A DNA stretch of 64,000 nt from Owenia fusiformis (lineage: Eukaryota > Annelida > Polychaeta > Sabellida > Oweniidae). The notes under the pieces are model-generated. The model ran no database searches, had not been told where the DNA came from, and saw only the letters and a program-made list of their open reading frames with translations. The translations under genes were made by a program, and so were the position numbers. The DNA is taken from contig CAIIXF020000009.1 in the NCBI GenBank assembly GCA_903813345.2, forward strand, positions 16,517,759 to 16,581,758. Direction: 5' to 3'. This document shows, piece after piece, positions 1-10,498 of the stretch; position 1 is the first letter of the stretch; each line of letters starts with the position of its first letter.

Positions 1-3000
1 CTCATTGGTATTCCAAAATTATAGAACCAATTGTTGACTAGGACTTTTGCGACTGTATCCGCTTTTTGATTCTTTGTAGGAATTGCAAGAGTGTATTTTG
101 ATAAAGCGTCAGTAATTATAAGGACATTTTCGATTCCATCGGAAGATTTTTCCAAAAGTGTAAAGTCTAGAAATAATAACTCAAGTGGGCGTTTGGCTGT
201 TAAACTTCCCAATGGCGTAATTACATTTCTGACTGGTTTCTTGGAATACAAACATCTTGAGCAATCTCGTACATAGTTTCGTATATCTGTATACATTCCT
301 GGCCAGAAGAAAGACTTTGTTACAAGTTTTTCAGTTCTGTCAGATCCTTGATGTCCGCTCATATCATGATTAGCTTTCAATACATCTTCACGAATACAGT
401 GTGGGACTATGATTTGATAAGTTTCATTTCCATTGTTGTCCTTGATTTTTCTTACTAGAACATTTTTGATAATCTTAAGACGGTTCCAATTCCGAAGTAG
501 AGCTTTGGATGTTTTAGACAGTTTTTTCTGTTCAATCTTGTTTGGGTGCTGTCCTTCTTTGACACATTTCTTAATGACACTAATATCCTTGTCTTTGTCC
601 TGGATTTTTTCATAACCATCTTTCATTGTTGGAAATATAGTGCTTGCTGTTCTGTCATCCTTTTGAACTCTGTTATCAGTTTGACATGTGTATTCTTGTT
701 TTAATGCTAAACTGTGAATCTCAGGAGGAATAATTGTAGTTTCACAATGAGCTGCTATTACTTCCATTGTATTCTGTTCTTGTAGTTCCTTTGGAAACTT
801 TTCCTCTTCTTCAACATGTACTGTCATAGCTGCTTCTTCTTGTTCAGATTCTTCAGAGTCGTCATCTCTCTCAGTTGCTCCTGATCTTGGAAGTCTTGAT
901 AATATATCAGCTATTGTGTTTTCTTTTCCAGCTTTGTAGATGATATCAAATCTGAATGATGCCAAATCAGCTATCCATCTTTGTTCCAATGCAGGAAGCT
1001 TTTTCTTCTTGAAGATGTATGTCAAGGGATTATTATCAGTATATACTGTGAAGTATGATCCCAGAAGATAATCTCTGAATTGGTTGGTGATTGCCCACTT
1101 CAAGGCTAACAGTTCTAATTTCTTACTGGAATAGTTCTTCATGTTTCTTTCGGAACCTCTTAGTCCTCGGCTGCCATAAGCTATCACTCGCTTAACACCA
1201 TCTTGTTCTTGTAAAAGAGTACATCCTAGGCCTTTGTTGCTTGCATCGGTTTCTACTATAAATGGGAGGTTATAGTTTGCAAAAGCTAGAATAGGAGCAG
1301 ATTTTAATCTTCTCTTTATCTCCATGAAGGCTTCTTGACAAATGTCATTCCAGTGTTCTTTTATTGATACTTTTTTTGATCTTCTTTTCTTTACAGTTCC
1401 AACTTTGGAGAGAATATCATATAAAGGAGTTGCAATCTTGGCAAACTGCTTGATGAATCTTCTATGGTAGCTGCTGAATCCCATGTATGCTCGTAATTCT
1501 TTCACATTCTCTGGAACTGGCCATTCCTCAATCACTTTTATATTCTTAGGATCTGGCTGGACACCATCTTTTGACACTTTCATGCCAAGATATTTGACTT
1601 CTTCTTTAAAAAATGAGCACTTTGAAAGTTCTAATTTCAGGCCAAACTTCTGTAGGATGCCGAATACATTTTCAAGTCTCTCAATGTGATTTTCAATTGA
1701 TTCTGAGTATACAATCAAGTCGTCGAGATAAACTAGTATGGATTTAAAAATCTCATCTCTGAACGCCATTTGCATAAGTCGTTGGTAAGTTGCAGGTGCG
1801 TTTGTTAGACCAAAGGGCATTCTAAGATATTCGTACAGACCAAAGGGTGTTGTGAAGGCTGTTTTATATATGTCTTCTTCAGCTACTTGAACTTGATAAT
1901 AAGCTTGTTGGAGATCCATTACAGAGAATAGCTTAGCATCTACTAGAGCGTCCATGGACTCTTGTATCCTGGGTAACGGATAAGCGTCTTTTCTTGTTTT
2001 GTTGTTCAGCATTCTATAGTCAACGCACAGTCTTAGTTTTCCTGTTTTCTTTCGGACTAACACAATTGGACTTGAATATGGGCTTGAGCTTTCTTGAATA
2101 ATTTTTTTGCTGATCAGGTCATCGATATGTTCTCGTACTTCATCATACAGTGTAGGTGGAATACGTCTGAAGGGTTGTTTTATCGGTTGATCATCAAGAA
2201 GTGGTATCTCATGTTTCAAAGCTTCAGTACAACCAAGGTCTTCTTTTTCAAATGCAAATATAGGTGTGTGTTTCATGAACATTTCTCTCGCTCTTTGCTT
2301 AGTTTCCTCATCTCCTGGAAAGTTTTGTAGTGTTTTCTCTATAGCTGTTTTCATTTTCATTGTATATTGGTCATTTGCTGGTTTTGATTCTTGGTCTATG
2401 TTAGAGTAAACATCAGTTGTTGAATCATCCTTCGTTGGCATAGATGGTATGTCTGCAACATGTAGTGAGTTTGTCATGATGTCGTAACTAGTTCTGTAAC
2501 ATTGTTGTTTCGCAGGTATAATTGTTCCTAATGGAGTTCTGGGCTTTAACCATATATCACTTTCTGTCATATTTGTCACTGTTATACAAGATCTTCCACA
2601 TTTTGTGTCTATAAAGCCAGGACTTATTTGTAAGTTTCCAGGTAACGGAGAAGAAAGTTTTTCAACAATTCCTGTTCCTCTGAACGATCCTGTCGAAACA
2701 TCAACATTCACATTAGATCCTGCTGGAATAAACTTCTCTTCTGGTCCAGAACATCTAACAAATTGAGATTTTTCACTGTCCTCCGATTTCTTGTAAAGAT
2801 GCGCAAAACTTGGTAAGTGTTGTAGGATATTAGAGCCAATGATGAATGTACTTGGTTCATGACCTTCACAAACCATGATGGATGTCTCAAGTTGTACATT
2901 GTCCACGGTTACAGTTGTGATTAAAGAACCGATGTAGGGGATTCCCGAACCATTAGCACTTGTTATTTTAATCCATTTGTCCTTGTAGAGATTTGATTCA

Positions 3001-3182
3001 TGTTCAAAATTTTGTTTGAAAAAATCGTGTGACATTAAGGTAACACTTGAGCCAGTGTCATAAATTCCAGTTGTTGTGACATCTCCAATTGTGACAAGTG
3101 TTGAAGGGGTATTCTTGACTGTTTTGGACAGATAAGATGAACGGTCTTTACTGATATCAGTCCCATCTTGGCCGTTATTCAT
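1..3182 (-). CDS. pol: Ty3/gypsy-type Pol polyprotein (protease, RT, RNase H, integrase), 3' end off window
   Basis: My reading of the minus strand stays open from the ATG at 3182 to the window edge, about 1,060 codons with no stop seen. It encodes the enzymes that mature, reverse-transcribe and integrate a Ty3-type LTR retrotransposon. Seen in order: aspartic protease with DTGSSVTL at residue 42; reverse transcriptase from about residue 324, with PFGLTNAPATYQRLM and the catalytic YLDD at 485-488; RNase H with ETDASNKGLG (Asp near 646) and YTDNNPLTYI; an integrase HHCC zinc module (His 939, His 944, Cys 974, Cys 977); and the start of the integrase core with its first catalytic Asp near 1006. 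RT-RNase H-integrase order is that of Metaviridae, not Copia. The remaining integrase core and 3' LTR lie outside the window. The ATG overlaps the gag stop as ATGA, and a slippery heptamer lies 15 bases upstream. The open frame suggests a young, possibly active copy. Confidence 0.93.
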   Translation of the reverse strand, partial: MNNGQDGTDISKDRSSYLSKTVKNTPSTLVTIGDVTTTGIYDTGSSVTLMSHDFFKQNFEHESNLYKDKWIKITSANGSGIPYIGSLITTVTVDNVQLETSIMVCEGHEPSTFIIGSNILQHLPSFAHLYKKSEDSEKSQFVRCSGPEEKFIPAGSNVNVDVSTGSFRGTGIVEKLSSPLPGNLQISPGFIDTKCGRSCITVTNMTESDIWLKPRTPLGTIIPAKQQCYRTSYDIMTNSLHVADIPSMPTKDDSTTDVYSNIDQESKPANDQYTMKMKTAIEKTLQNFPGDEETKQRAREMFMKHTPIFAFEKEDLGCTEALKHEIPLLDDQPIKQPFRRIPPTLYDEVREHIDDLISKKIIQESSSPYSSPIVLVRKKTGKLRLCVDYRMLNNKTRKDAYPLPRIQESMDALVDAKLFSVMDLQQAYYQVQVAEEDIYKTAFTTPFGLYEYLRMPFGLTNAPATYQRLMQMAFRDEIFKSILVYLDDLIVYSESIENHIERLENVFGILQKFGLKLELSKCSFFKEEVKYLGMKVSKDGVQPDPKNIKVIEEWPVPENVKELRAYMGFSSYHRRFIKQFAKIATPLYDILSKVGTVKKRRSKKVSIKEHWNDICQEAFMEIKRRLKSAPILAFANYNLPFIVETDASNKGLGCTLLQEQDGVKRVIAYGSRGLRGSERNMKNYSSKKLELLALKWAITNQFRDYLLGSYFTVYTDNNPLTYIFKKKKLPALEQRWIADLASFRFDIIYKAGKENTIADILSRLPRSGATERDDDSEESEQEEAAMTVHVEEEEKFPKELQEQNTMEVIAAHCETTIIPPEIHSLALKQEYTCQTDNRVQKDDRTASTIFPTMKDGYEKIQDKDKDISVIKKCVKEGQHPNKIEQKKLSKTSKALLRNWNRLKIIKNVLVRKIKDNNGNETYQIIVPHCIREDVLKANHDMSGHQGSDRTEKLVTKSFFWPGMYTDIRNYVRDCSRCLYSKKPVRNVITPLGSLTAKRPLELLFLDFTLLEKSSDGIENVLIITDALSKYTLAIPTKNQKADTVAKVLVNNWFYNFGIPM

Positions 3183-4303
3183 GAAGGGACTCTGGCGTTT
3201 CCCAGATCATGAGCATTTAAATTAAATTGTCGTTGATTTGACTGTGTCGTTTGTCTGCCTCTAAATTGTCCTCTTTGTGGTCTTCTTCCATTGAATTGTC
3301 CTCTATGACTTCTCTGTGGATACGAATAGTCGTTTCTGTTTTCATACTGGAATTGATTGTTGGCGTTCTGCTCCATTATCATTTGTTGTCCTTTCTCCAA
3401 TCGATTAATCTTCTCAGTCATTGTTTTCATATTATCTTGCATGGATGTGATTGCAGACTTGAATTCATCTAATTGTGAGGTTATCTGTGTGAATACTGGA
3501 TCCTTTTCTTGGACACTGTAGGACTTTTCTTTTCTTGAGTGATGTTCAGATTCTTCATTTTTTCTGTTTTCATTATCTTCGTACTCTAAAGCAATGTGGC
3601 GTAATTTCTGAAACGGTGGATTAGGGTGGTCATCCTCATACTTCTTTAGTTCCCATCTCAAGTGTGGATCATTAAGATTTTCTGTAAGTTGATGACACAA
3701 GAGTTCATTTTCATTTGGAACTGTTCTATGTTGTTTTATTATGTCCATCAATCTAAGAAGTTCCTGTGTAAAACTTTTCACTGATTGATCTTTCTTTTGA
3801 GCAGTAGTGTAGAATTTCCTAAATGTTTGGCTTGCGGAAAATTCTCTTCCATAGACTTCCTTCAGTGTTCTGAATATGTTCCTAGTTGTCAAAGGTTCAA
3901 TATAGTGTACTTCACGTCTAGCTGGTGCTTCTAGATGTTCAAGTAGAAAGTCAACCTTTTCCTCATCATCATCAAGTTTCTTGATTGCCAATTCAGCGTC
4001 TTCAACCCAGTCCCAAATATCAGTGGTTTCTGGTTTTCCTGAGAAGTTTCCTAATTTTGGCCTTTTAGGAAATTTTATTTTTTGTACTGGTTGTGTTGGC
4101 TTCTTTTCAATTTCCATAAATTGGCTGAATCTTTGACTCAATTTCCTCAATCTCAGTAATTCCTCCTTCATGTTTTCAAATTCAGTCGGGTCATAATATT
4201 TTTCTTGTTCCAAGTCCTCTTCTTCCTCCTTTGGATTAGCTTTTTTGGGCGGCATTGTGATTTGAATAGCCTCCGGAAAAAATCGCGATAAAATATCAAA
4301 CAC
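3179..4303 (-). CDS. gag: Ty3/gypsy-type Gag protein
   Basis: This intact minus-strand frame of 374 residues would be the structural protein of the retrotransposon particle and lies directly upstream of pol. MPPKK at residue 17 (codon starting at 4255) is a likelier start than the first Met. The N-terminus is acidic (EEEEDLEQE). A retrotransposon-gag-like helical region follows, including the stretch around YGREFSASQTFRKFYTTAQ. Then comes a predicted coiled coil near MQDNMKTMTEKINRLEKGQQ. The C-terminus (about 331-351) is rich in Arg and Gly (RGQFNGRRPQRGQFRGR). No CCHC zinc knuckle is visible, so nucleic-acid binding would fall to this basic Arg-Gly tail. The stop TGA overlaps the pol ATG. 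Identity as Gag rests on position and composition, because Gag sequences diverge quickly. Confidence 0.85.
   Translation of the reverse strand: MFDILSRFFPEAIQITMPPKKANPKEEEEDLEQEKYYDPTEFENMKEELLRLRKLSQRFSQFMEIEKKPTQPVQKIKFPKRPKLGNFSGKPETTDIWDWVEDAELAIKKLDDDEEKVDFLLEHLEAPARREVHYIEPLTTRNIFRTLKEVYGREFSASQTFRKFYTTAQKKDQSVKSFTQELLRLMDIIKQHRTVPNENELLCHQLTENLNDPHLRWELKKYEDDHPNPPFQKLRHIALEYEDNENRKNEESEHHSRKEKSYSVQEKDPVFTQITSQLDEFKSAITSMQDNMKTMTEKINRLEKGQQMIMEQNANNQFQYENRNDYSYPQRSHRGQFNGRRPQRGQFRGRQTTQSNQRQFNLNAHDLGNARVPS
3197..3203 (-). promoter_or_regulatory. -1 ribosomal frameshift heptamer GGGAAAC at the gag/pol junction
   Basis: On the minus strand the gag codons read ..ctG GGA AAC.., a canonical X XXY YYZ slippery heptamer in the correct zero frame, 15 bases before the gag stop. 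Slipping back one base places the ribosome in the pol frame (GGG AAA CGC CAG ...). The nearest stop in the pol frame is a TGA just upstream of the heptamer, so it does not block the shift product. The same heptamer type is known from retroviral gag-pro junctions. I did not find an obvious strong downstream stem or pseudoknot by eye. Confidence 0.6.
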
Positions 4304-5340
4304 GAAATTAAAAATATATGCCGCAGAATTAAAATCACACAGTGTGATATGATGTAAATATTGGTAGAGTTAAAATCACTAAGTGTGATATGATATTAAA
4401 TATATTGGCAAAATGTAATAATTATTTACCAATAGATGTCAGTAATGTATACCAACACAATAAAGCTTGGCAATATATAGTGTGCTATATCTGCAAACCA
4501 ATAGATGGCAGATAATTATATATGTTGCATCAATAGATGTCACCCAAATAGTTTACATGGATAGATATCATCCTTATATAACCCTGTATACCAATAGATG
4601 GCATGTATATTGTATACACCTAAGTCAATGATCAACCATAGGATGCTATTGTAATTATAGATGTCACACTTATAATTGACATGGGTAGATGGTACCACAT
4701 TAATATTATCTGATAAAGATAGATGTCACCCTAGTATGTGGGAGTATTGTGTACACAATGTGGCAATGTTCATGCACACTAATATAATTATAGGTCACCA
4801 CGAAAGTGTAAACACTCAATGTCAGTAATCACTCAAGCATATAACAACAGGAGTTCTAATACAAATATTGGCAAAGTATTACCAGTTGGTGTTCAATAAA
4901 TGCTACCTTTTTCCAAAGTTTATTGTTTCAACACAGTAAGCTTTTAATAAGCCATTCATCAGTGTTTTAAAGCTACAGGTGGTTGAGTTTTTTATCATGG
5001 TTAACTGAATAGCTTGACCTTGAACAATTGCCAATATATAACCTAACTTTGTTTTGATTGAAAAATCTAAAGTTCATGATTCTAACTTTTCCACCAATAT
5101 AAGAGATATGAAATAGAGATTTCAAAATTAGGTTGTTTTGAGTATCACTTCTGCTTCTGCCTGTTGTAGATTATATAATGTAGACCTTACAATTGTATCG
5201 CCATGTAGATCTTACAATTGTATAACTTGATTCCTGTAGATTCCTTGCAGTACAGTTTGTTTACCCGTGTAGCAGTAACACTTCTTGTATACCCGCAGTA
5301 CCATTTGTAGTGGTGGCTTTAAGTGGCTAAATGGCGTCAC
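4304..5340 (-). other. Retroelement 5' leader and probable 5' LTR region, boundaries unresolved
   Basis: This stretch lies immediately upstream of gag on the minus strand and has no credible coding frame. It should hold the primer-binding site and the 5' LTR, but the second LTR is outside the window, so I cannot place the ends. Two direct copies of a ~38-base unit containing TTAAAATCAC..AGTGTGATATGAT lie at 4329-4364 and 4370-4408, next to gag. Farther out is the phased motif array described separately. Confidence 0.45.
4429..4730 (-). repeat. Phased array of a degenerate 14-mer in the retroelement leader
   Basis: On the plus strand the motif CCAATAGATGTCAC and variants recur at 4429, 4498, 4530, 4559, 4591, 4654, 4682 and 4716. 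A weaker TTATAGGTCACC lies near 4789. ATAGATG is the most conserved core. Spacings are 28-34 bases or about twice that, close to three helical turns. On the element's own strand the motif reads GTGACATCTATTGG. A functional role is inference. Confidence 0.7.
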
Positions 5341-6131
5341 ATAAGATCATCTTAGATTTAAAATGGTTTATTGTAATCAGCCAGACATAGACACAGACAG
5401 ACATAGACAGACAGCCTGTAAAAGTACAAATTACAACATTTTGGGTATGGATAAAATTACCAATGCAGAAATAGAATACGTAACATATCATCCCTGAATC
5501 AACACACAGTTACATAAAAGTGGTAATAAATAGCTTAGATATTTGGCATTGAACATTGTGCATATGCGCATTTCAAACAACAATGTGCATTTCAATGACC
5601 ATCTACATTATGCAGAATAAGCTAGAAATATATACCATTATTACATAAATGACCAAATGTATCCTGTGAATACAACTATCTCTAATATAGAAGCAATTAC
5701 GCTATCTTATATGAGAAAATGAGAAATGCAATATAAATGCAATTTTCTCTAAAATATATATGCTTACCCTATGGGCTAACTGTATAAAGCTGTGGTTGAT
5801 TGGATTGGGTATGTATCTGCTATAACATTGTTGCCTTGAATAAAGATACCCAAAATGTAAATGTCTGTTTACAAAATATAGATTTTGTTCACAAAGTTGA
5901 CAAGTTTCTAAGATTACAATTTCAAGTTCATATTTCTATCGAAACATCTAATAATTTATATGTACATGAACCTTGTAATATCTACTTTATGAATATGAAT
6001 GTAATTAATCTCTAGGGTTATTATATCAATTAGAAATATTACAAAATATGGGATAATTTCTCACCAAGTCTTCCTCCATTATGTGTTTATCCAATCAACA
6101 AATCTGATTGGTTGAAAAGTAAAAAGGTGGG
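5341..6131. other. No gene seen; short AGAC-type microsatellite
   Basis: A short (agac/atag) simple repeat lies at about 5382-5414. The rest is AT-rich sequence in which I see no convincing coding or RNA gene. Confidence 0.5.
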
Positions 6132-6254
6132 AAAAAAGTACGCCAAATTATTAGGGAGCATACAATATTGCATAATAAATGAGAGCAATTGGCAAAAAAA
6201 GTACGCCAAATTATTATGGAGCATACAATATTGCATAATTAATGAGAGCAATTG
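6132..6254. repeat. Two-copy 63-bp tandem repeat
   Basis: Two nearly identical units beginning near AAAAAAGTACGCC and ending GAGAGCAATTG occur with a 63-base period. They differ by a few substitutions, which indicates a fairly recent local duplication. Confidence 0.8.
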
Positions 6255-6289
6255 ATGCTTAAAAATGAACAGTTAAATACCCTATTTAC

Positions 6290-6620
6290 ATATATATCAA
6301 CAGAAACTGCAATTTCAGTAAATGTTATTCAGTACTCTCTGTTTTACTTACTTACACATAATTATGAATTATGCCAAAGCACTTAGCCCTTACTTTAGTC
6401 AATGGGCTCTGTTTGATAGAGCCCATGTTCAGTCCAAACTGTTCTAATATTTCTAATATGCAGACTACACCAATATATCAATCAACAGAAACTAAAATTA
6501 ACACTTATTTCAATTTCAGTATGAGTTCAAAATTTAATTTTCTCTGAAAATGTGATTTCTAGGTCAAGGAGATTCCCCATTGACCCCATGTTATAAAATC
6601 ACAAAAAGTGAAATATCTTT
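6290..6620. repeat. Dispersed degenerate repeat (first block)
   Basis: This block shares ordered motifs with 12370-12530 and 13380-13640: AAACTAAAAT, CTTATTTCAATTTCAGT, GTTATTCAGTA, TGTTTTACTT, TTATGCC and a C-rich tract. Its end (CATGTTATAAAATC, GTGAAATATCTT) recurs at about 11258-11292. It therefore belongs to a degenerate interspersed family spread across 6-14 kb. I see no terminal repeats that would define a mobile element. Confidence 0.55.
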
Positions 6621-7149
6621 TTTTGTGATGGACAGATAATATTTTTTTACTGGGCATATTTTCAATTGTATAATTATAAGACACATAAGAGTTAAATGAA
6701 AAATGATCAACTTAAACTGATGAATATTCAAGTTTAAGAGAAAGTTCTTATATACCTGCCAGTGCCATGTTAATTGACCCTAGAGTTTTGTTATTCTAAA
6801 GGGTATTTTGATTTTTGAGAACATAAAATGAATACACTGTAGGATTACAAAGTTTAGAAAACTGATTTGACTGATATTTTAAGAATACAATTGATCACAC
6901 CTCAACCCTCCCGACCCCTGGCTTAGCCAATGCTAATGACAAGACATATTTAATATATGTCAGAAACCTGAAAATACCTATGCTTTAAAACAATAACAAA
7001 ATATATATGTTATTATAGACAAGTAATATAAAAAAAATTCTAATCAATCTCAATAAACTGATATTCAAAAGTTTTAAGTTCTATGACTTTTCTTAGAGTT
7101 GGTAATATCTAATAGTTTACATTGCTTCAATTAAATGTGTTACATTGTT
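6621..7149. other. No gene seen
   Basis: AT-rich sequence with no credible ORF. A small C-rich tract near 6903-6920 probably belongs to the dispersed repeat family seen on either side. Confidence 0.4.
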
Positions 7150-7238
7150 GGCCATTTTGGTCGGATGGCTAATTAAAGTCGGCCATTTTGGTCGGATAGC
7201 TAATTAAAGTCGGCCATTTTGGTTGGTTAGCTAATTAT
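7150..7238. repeat. Three-copy 31-bp tandem repeat with GGCCATTTTGG core
   Basis: Three head-to-tail units, GGCCATTTTGGTCGGATGGC plus a short tail, begin at 7150, 7181 and 7212. They carry the same GGCCATTTTGG core as the large arrays in the adjacent element. Confidence 0.85.
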
Positions 7239-7256
7239 TACGTTGTTATTGTTATT

Positions 7257-10200
7257 ATGTCCCCACCACATAGTGTGGGGCCATATTGTCGGCCTAGGCG
7301 CGTCCGTCCGTCCGTCTGTCTGGTTGTCTGTCTGTCCGTCTGTACGTCCGGCAGTTTTCTCCAAAACCGCTACAAATATCACCTTCAAATTTTCAGGGAT
7401 AACTTATGAGTGCATACAGATGTGGATGAAAATTTTTTAACTCGATACCTACTTCCTGTCAGCCATTTTGAAGTCAAATGCTAAAATCCTTGTCCGCAAA
7501 CTTTAAGAAAAACAGCTTCACAGTTGCTTTTCAAACTAACATCTTGTTCAGCTCACTTCATTCTACATCTGATTAGGTTTTGGACCTGTTAGCTCAGTCA
7601 TGGCAGCCATTTTTAATGTCTTAAGAAAAGTTAGCGTGCGATAATACTTTGTATCATATTGAATGGTGTTTTTGAGTTTTCATACTTTAACTATTTTGTA
7701 GCTTTATAAATAATTTCAGGTGTACTTTGTTGTAAAAGCCTATGTTATTGTTAATGGTAGTTATATGTGATAATTTTGTAAAAATAAATCAGCAAAAACT
7801 CATAATCACTTTTTTATTGTCGGCCATTTTGCATTTTTTCGTCCTAAAATCTTGTCTGTAAAGTCTTGTCTATACGTTTTCAGGTGAACCGTTTGGTAGA
7901 TCAATTTTAAATTTTCAGGGATGATTCTTAGTACAAAAATCTAGATCTGATTTGTTTTTTGGCATTCTGGATAAATGTCAAGGTGGCCATTTTGGATTTT
8001 CCGTCCTAAAATCTTGTCAGTAAAGTCTTGTCTACACGTTTTCAGGTGAACCGTTTGGTAGATCAATTTCAAATTTTCAGGGATGATTCTTAGTATGAAA
8101 ATCTAGATTTGATTTGTTTTTTGGCATTCTGGATAAATGTCAAGGTGGCCATTTTGGATTTTCTGTCCTAAAATCTTGTTTGTAAAGTCTTGTCTACGCA
8201 TTTCCAGGTGAACCGTTTGGTAGATCAATTTCAAATTTTCAGGGATGATTCTTAGTACAAAAATCTAGATCTGATTTGTTTTTTGGCATTCTGGATAAAT
8301 GTCAAGGTGGCCATTTTAGATTTTCCGTCCTAAAATCTTGTCAGTAAAGTCTTGTCTACGCGTTTTCAGGTGAACCGTTTGGTAGATCAATTTCAAATTT
8401 TCAGGGATGATTTTTAGTATGAAAATCTAGATCTGATTAGTTTTTTGGCATTCTGGGTAAATGTCAAGGCAGCCATTTTGGATTTTCCGTCCTAAAATCT
8501 TGTCAGTAAAGTCTTGTCTACGCGTTTTCAGGCGAACCGTTTGGTAGATTAATTTCAAATTTTCAGGGCTGATTCTTAGTATGAAAATCTAGAACTGATT
8601 AGTTTTTTGGCATTTTGGGTAAATGTCAAGGCAGCCATTTTGGATTTTCCGTTCTAAAATCTTGTCAGTAAAGTCTTGTCTACACATTTTCAGGTGAACC
8701 ATTTGGTAGATCAATTTCAAATTTTCAGGGATGATTCTTAGTATGAAAATCTAGAACTGATTCGTTTTTTTATCGCACTTTGAAAAAGTGCTATATTGTC
8801 GTCGTCTTGTGCTGTTGGGCGGGCGTGCGGTTGTGCGGGCGTGCGGGCGGCACATAAACCAAATCTTGTCATCAAATTTTCAGGATAACTGCTTACCTGT
8901 TCAACTTGAAATTTTTACAGATGCAAGAGCAGACTAGTACCAAGATCTGATTAGGTTAAGGGCATGCTGGGTAAACTACGTGGCGGCCATTTTGAATTTT
9001 TCAACAAATCTTGTCATCAAAATTCCAGGAAAACCACTTATCCGTTCAACTTGAAATTTTTACAGATGCAAGAGCAGACTATTGTCAAGATCTGATTAGG
9101 TTTTGGGTATGCTGGCTGAATTACATGGTGGCCATTTTGAATTTTTCAATTTGGCGGCCATTTTGAATTTTTCAACTTGCTCCAAATTGACCAAATTCTT
9201 TTTTTAAAAACATCTACAAGTTCTCAGAAGTTCAAATCTGACCTTAGATTTCAGATTTGACCTTTCATCCACCTTCAGTGACCTTGAAAAGGTCAAAAAG
9301 TTGATTTTCTAAATTGATATTTTGGATTTAAATTTAGGTCAGCTTAATTACAAAACACCAACTGAGGTCTGAAAAAGTGAAATTTTCAAGGTCGAAGGTC
9401 AAGGTCATTAAACTAGGTCACAAATGATGTTATCCAAGTTTCTCAAAGTTTGAGACTACAAATCAATTCTTGTCATCAAAATTCCAAGAAAACCGCTAAC
9501 CTGTTCAACTTGAAATTTTTACACATGCAATAGCAGACTAGTGCCAATATCTGATTAGGTTTAGGGAATGCTGGGTAAACTACGTGGTGGCCATTTTGAA
9601 TTTTTCAACAAATCTTGTCATCAAAATTCCAGGAAAACCACTTATCCGTTCAACTTGAAATTTTTACAGATGCAAGAGCAGACTATTGCCAAGATCTGAT
9701 CAGGTTTTGGGTATGCTGGCTGAATAACATGGTGGCCATTTTGAATTTTTCAATTTGGCGGCCATTTTGAATTTTTCAACTTGCTCCAAGTTGACCAAAT
9801 TTTTTTTTTAAAAACATCTACAAGTTCTCAGAAGTTCAAATCTGACCTTAGATTTCAGATTGGACCTTTCGTTGACCTTCATTGACCTTTAAAAGGTCAA
9901 AAATTTGATTTTCTAAATTGATATTTTGGATTTAAATTTAGGTCAGCTTAATTACAAAACACCCACTGAGGTCTGAAAAAGTGAAATTTTCAAGGTCGAA
10001 GGTCATCAAATAAGGTCACAAACAATGTTATCTAAATTTTCCCAAAGTTCAAGACTACAAATAAATTCTTGTCATCAAAATTGCAGGAAAACCGCTAACC
10101 TTGTCAACTTGAAATATTTACAGATGCAAGAGCAGACTAGTGCCAAGGTCTGATTAGGTTTTTGCCATGCTGGGTAAATTGCATGGTGGCCAGTTTGCTC

Positions 10201-10498
10201 TTCAAAGTGCGATATTTATCACTGTGTGTCTTGTTTGACATTCTGGGTAAATGTCAAGGCAGCCATTTTGGATTTTCCATCCTAAAATCTTGTTTTCTGG
10301 TTAACTGTTTGACGGATCAATTTCAAATTTTCTGGGGTGGTTCATAGTATGAAAATCTAGAATTGACTAATTTTATGGCATTCTGGTTAAAATTTAAGGT
10401 GGCCATTTGGATTTCCCGTCCTCAAATTGTGTTGGTAAAGTCTTGTCTACTCATTTTCAGGATAACCATTTGAGGGGATCACCCATTGGTGGGGACAT
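7257..10498. mobile_element. Short-TIR element A, copy 1, with ~162-bp internal tandem units
   Basis: The ends are a 12-bp inverted repeat: ATGTCCCCACCA at 7257-7268 and its complement at 10487-10498. Just inside the left end is a CCGTCCGTCTGTC-type tract (about 7303-7350). From about 7840 to 8770 there are six head-to-tail units of ~160-165 bp. Each runs TCTTGTCAGTAAAGTCTTGT, AACCGTTTGGTAGATCAATT, CAGGGATGATTCTTAGTATG, CTAGATCTGATTAG, GGCATTCTGG and GGCCATTTTGGATTTTCC. Element B is inserted at 8773-10212. No transposase is visible, so the element is non-autonomous. I could not fix a target duplication. Confidence 0.7.
8773..10212. mobile_element. TA-flanked TIR element B nested in element A
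   Basis: The ends are perfect 12-bp inverted repeats, TCGCACTTTGAA and TTCAAAGTGCGA, flanked on both sides by TA as in Tc1/mariner-type insertion. A GC-rich tract of GGGCG/TGCGG repeats lies just inside the left end (about 8818-8852). The interior is two direct ~600-bp halves (from about 8860 and 9460). Each half has units with CCAGGAAAACC, CAACTTGAAATTTTTACAGA and GGTGGCCATTTTGAATTTTT, followed by a GACCTT/AAGGTC-rich part. No coding capacity is visible. Confidence 0.75.
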
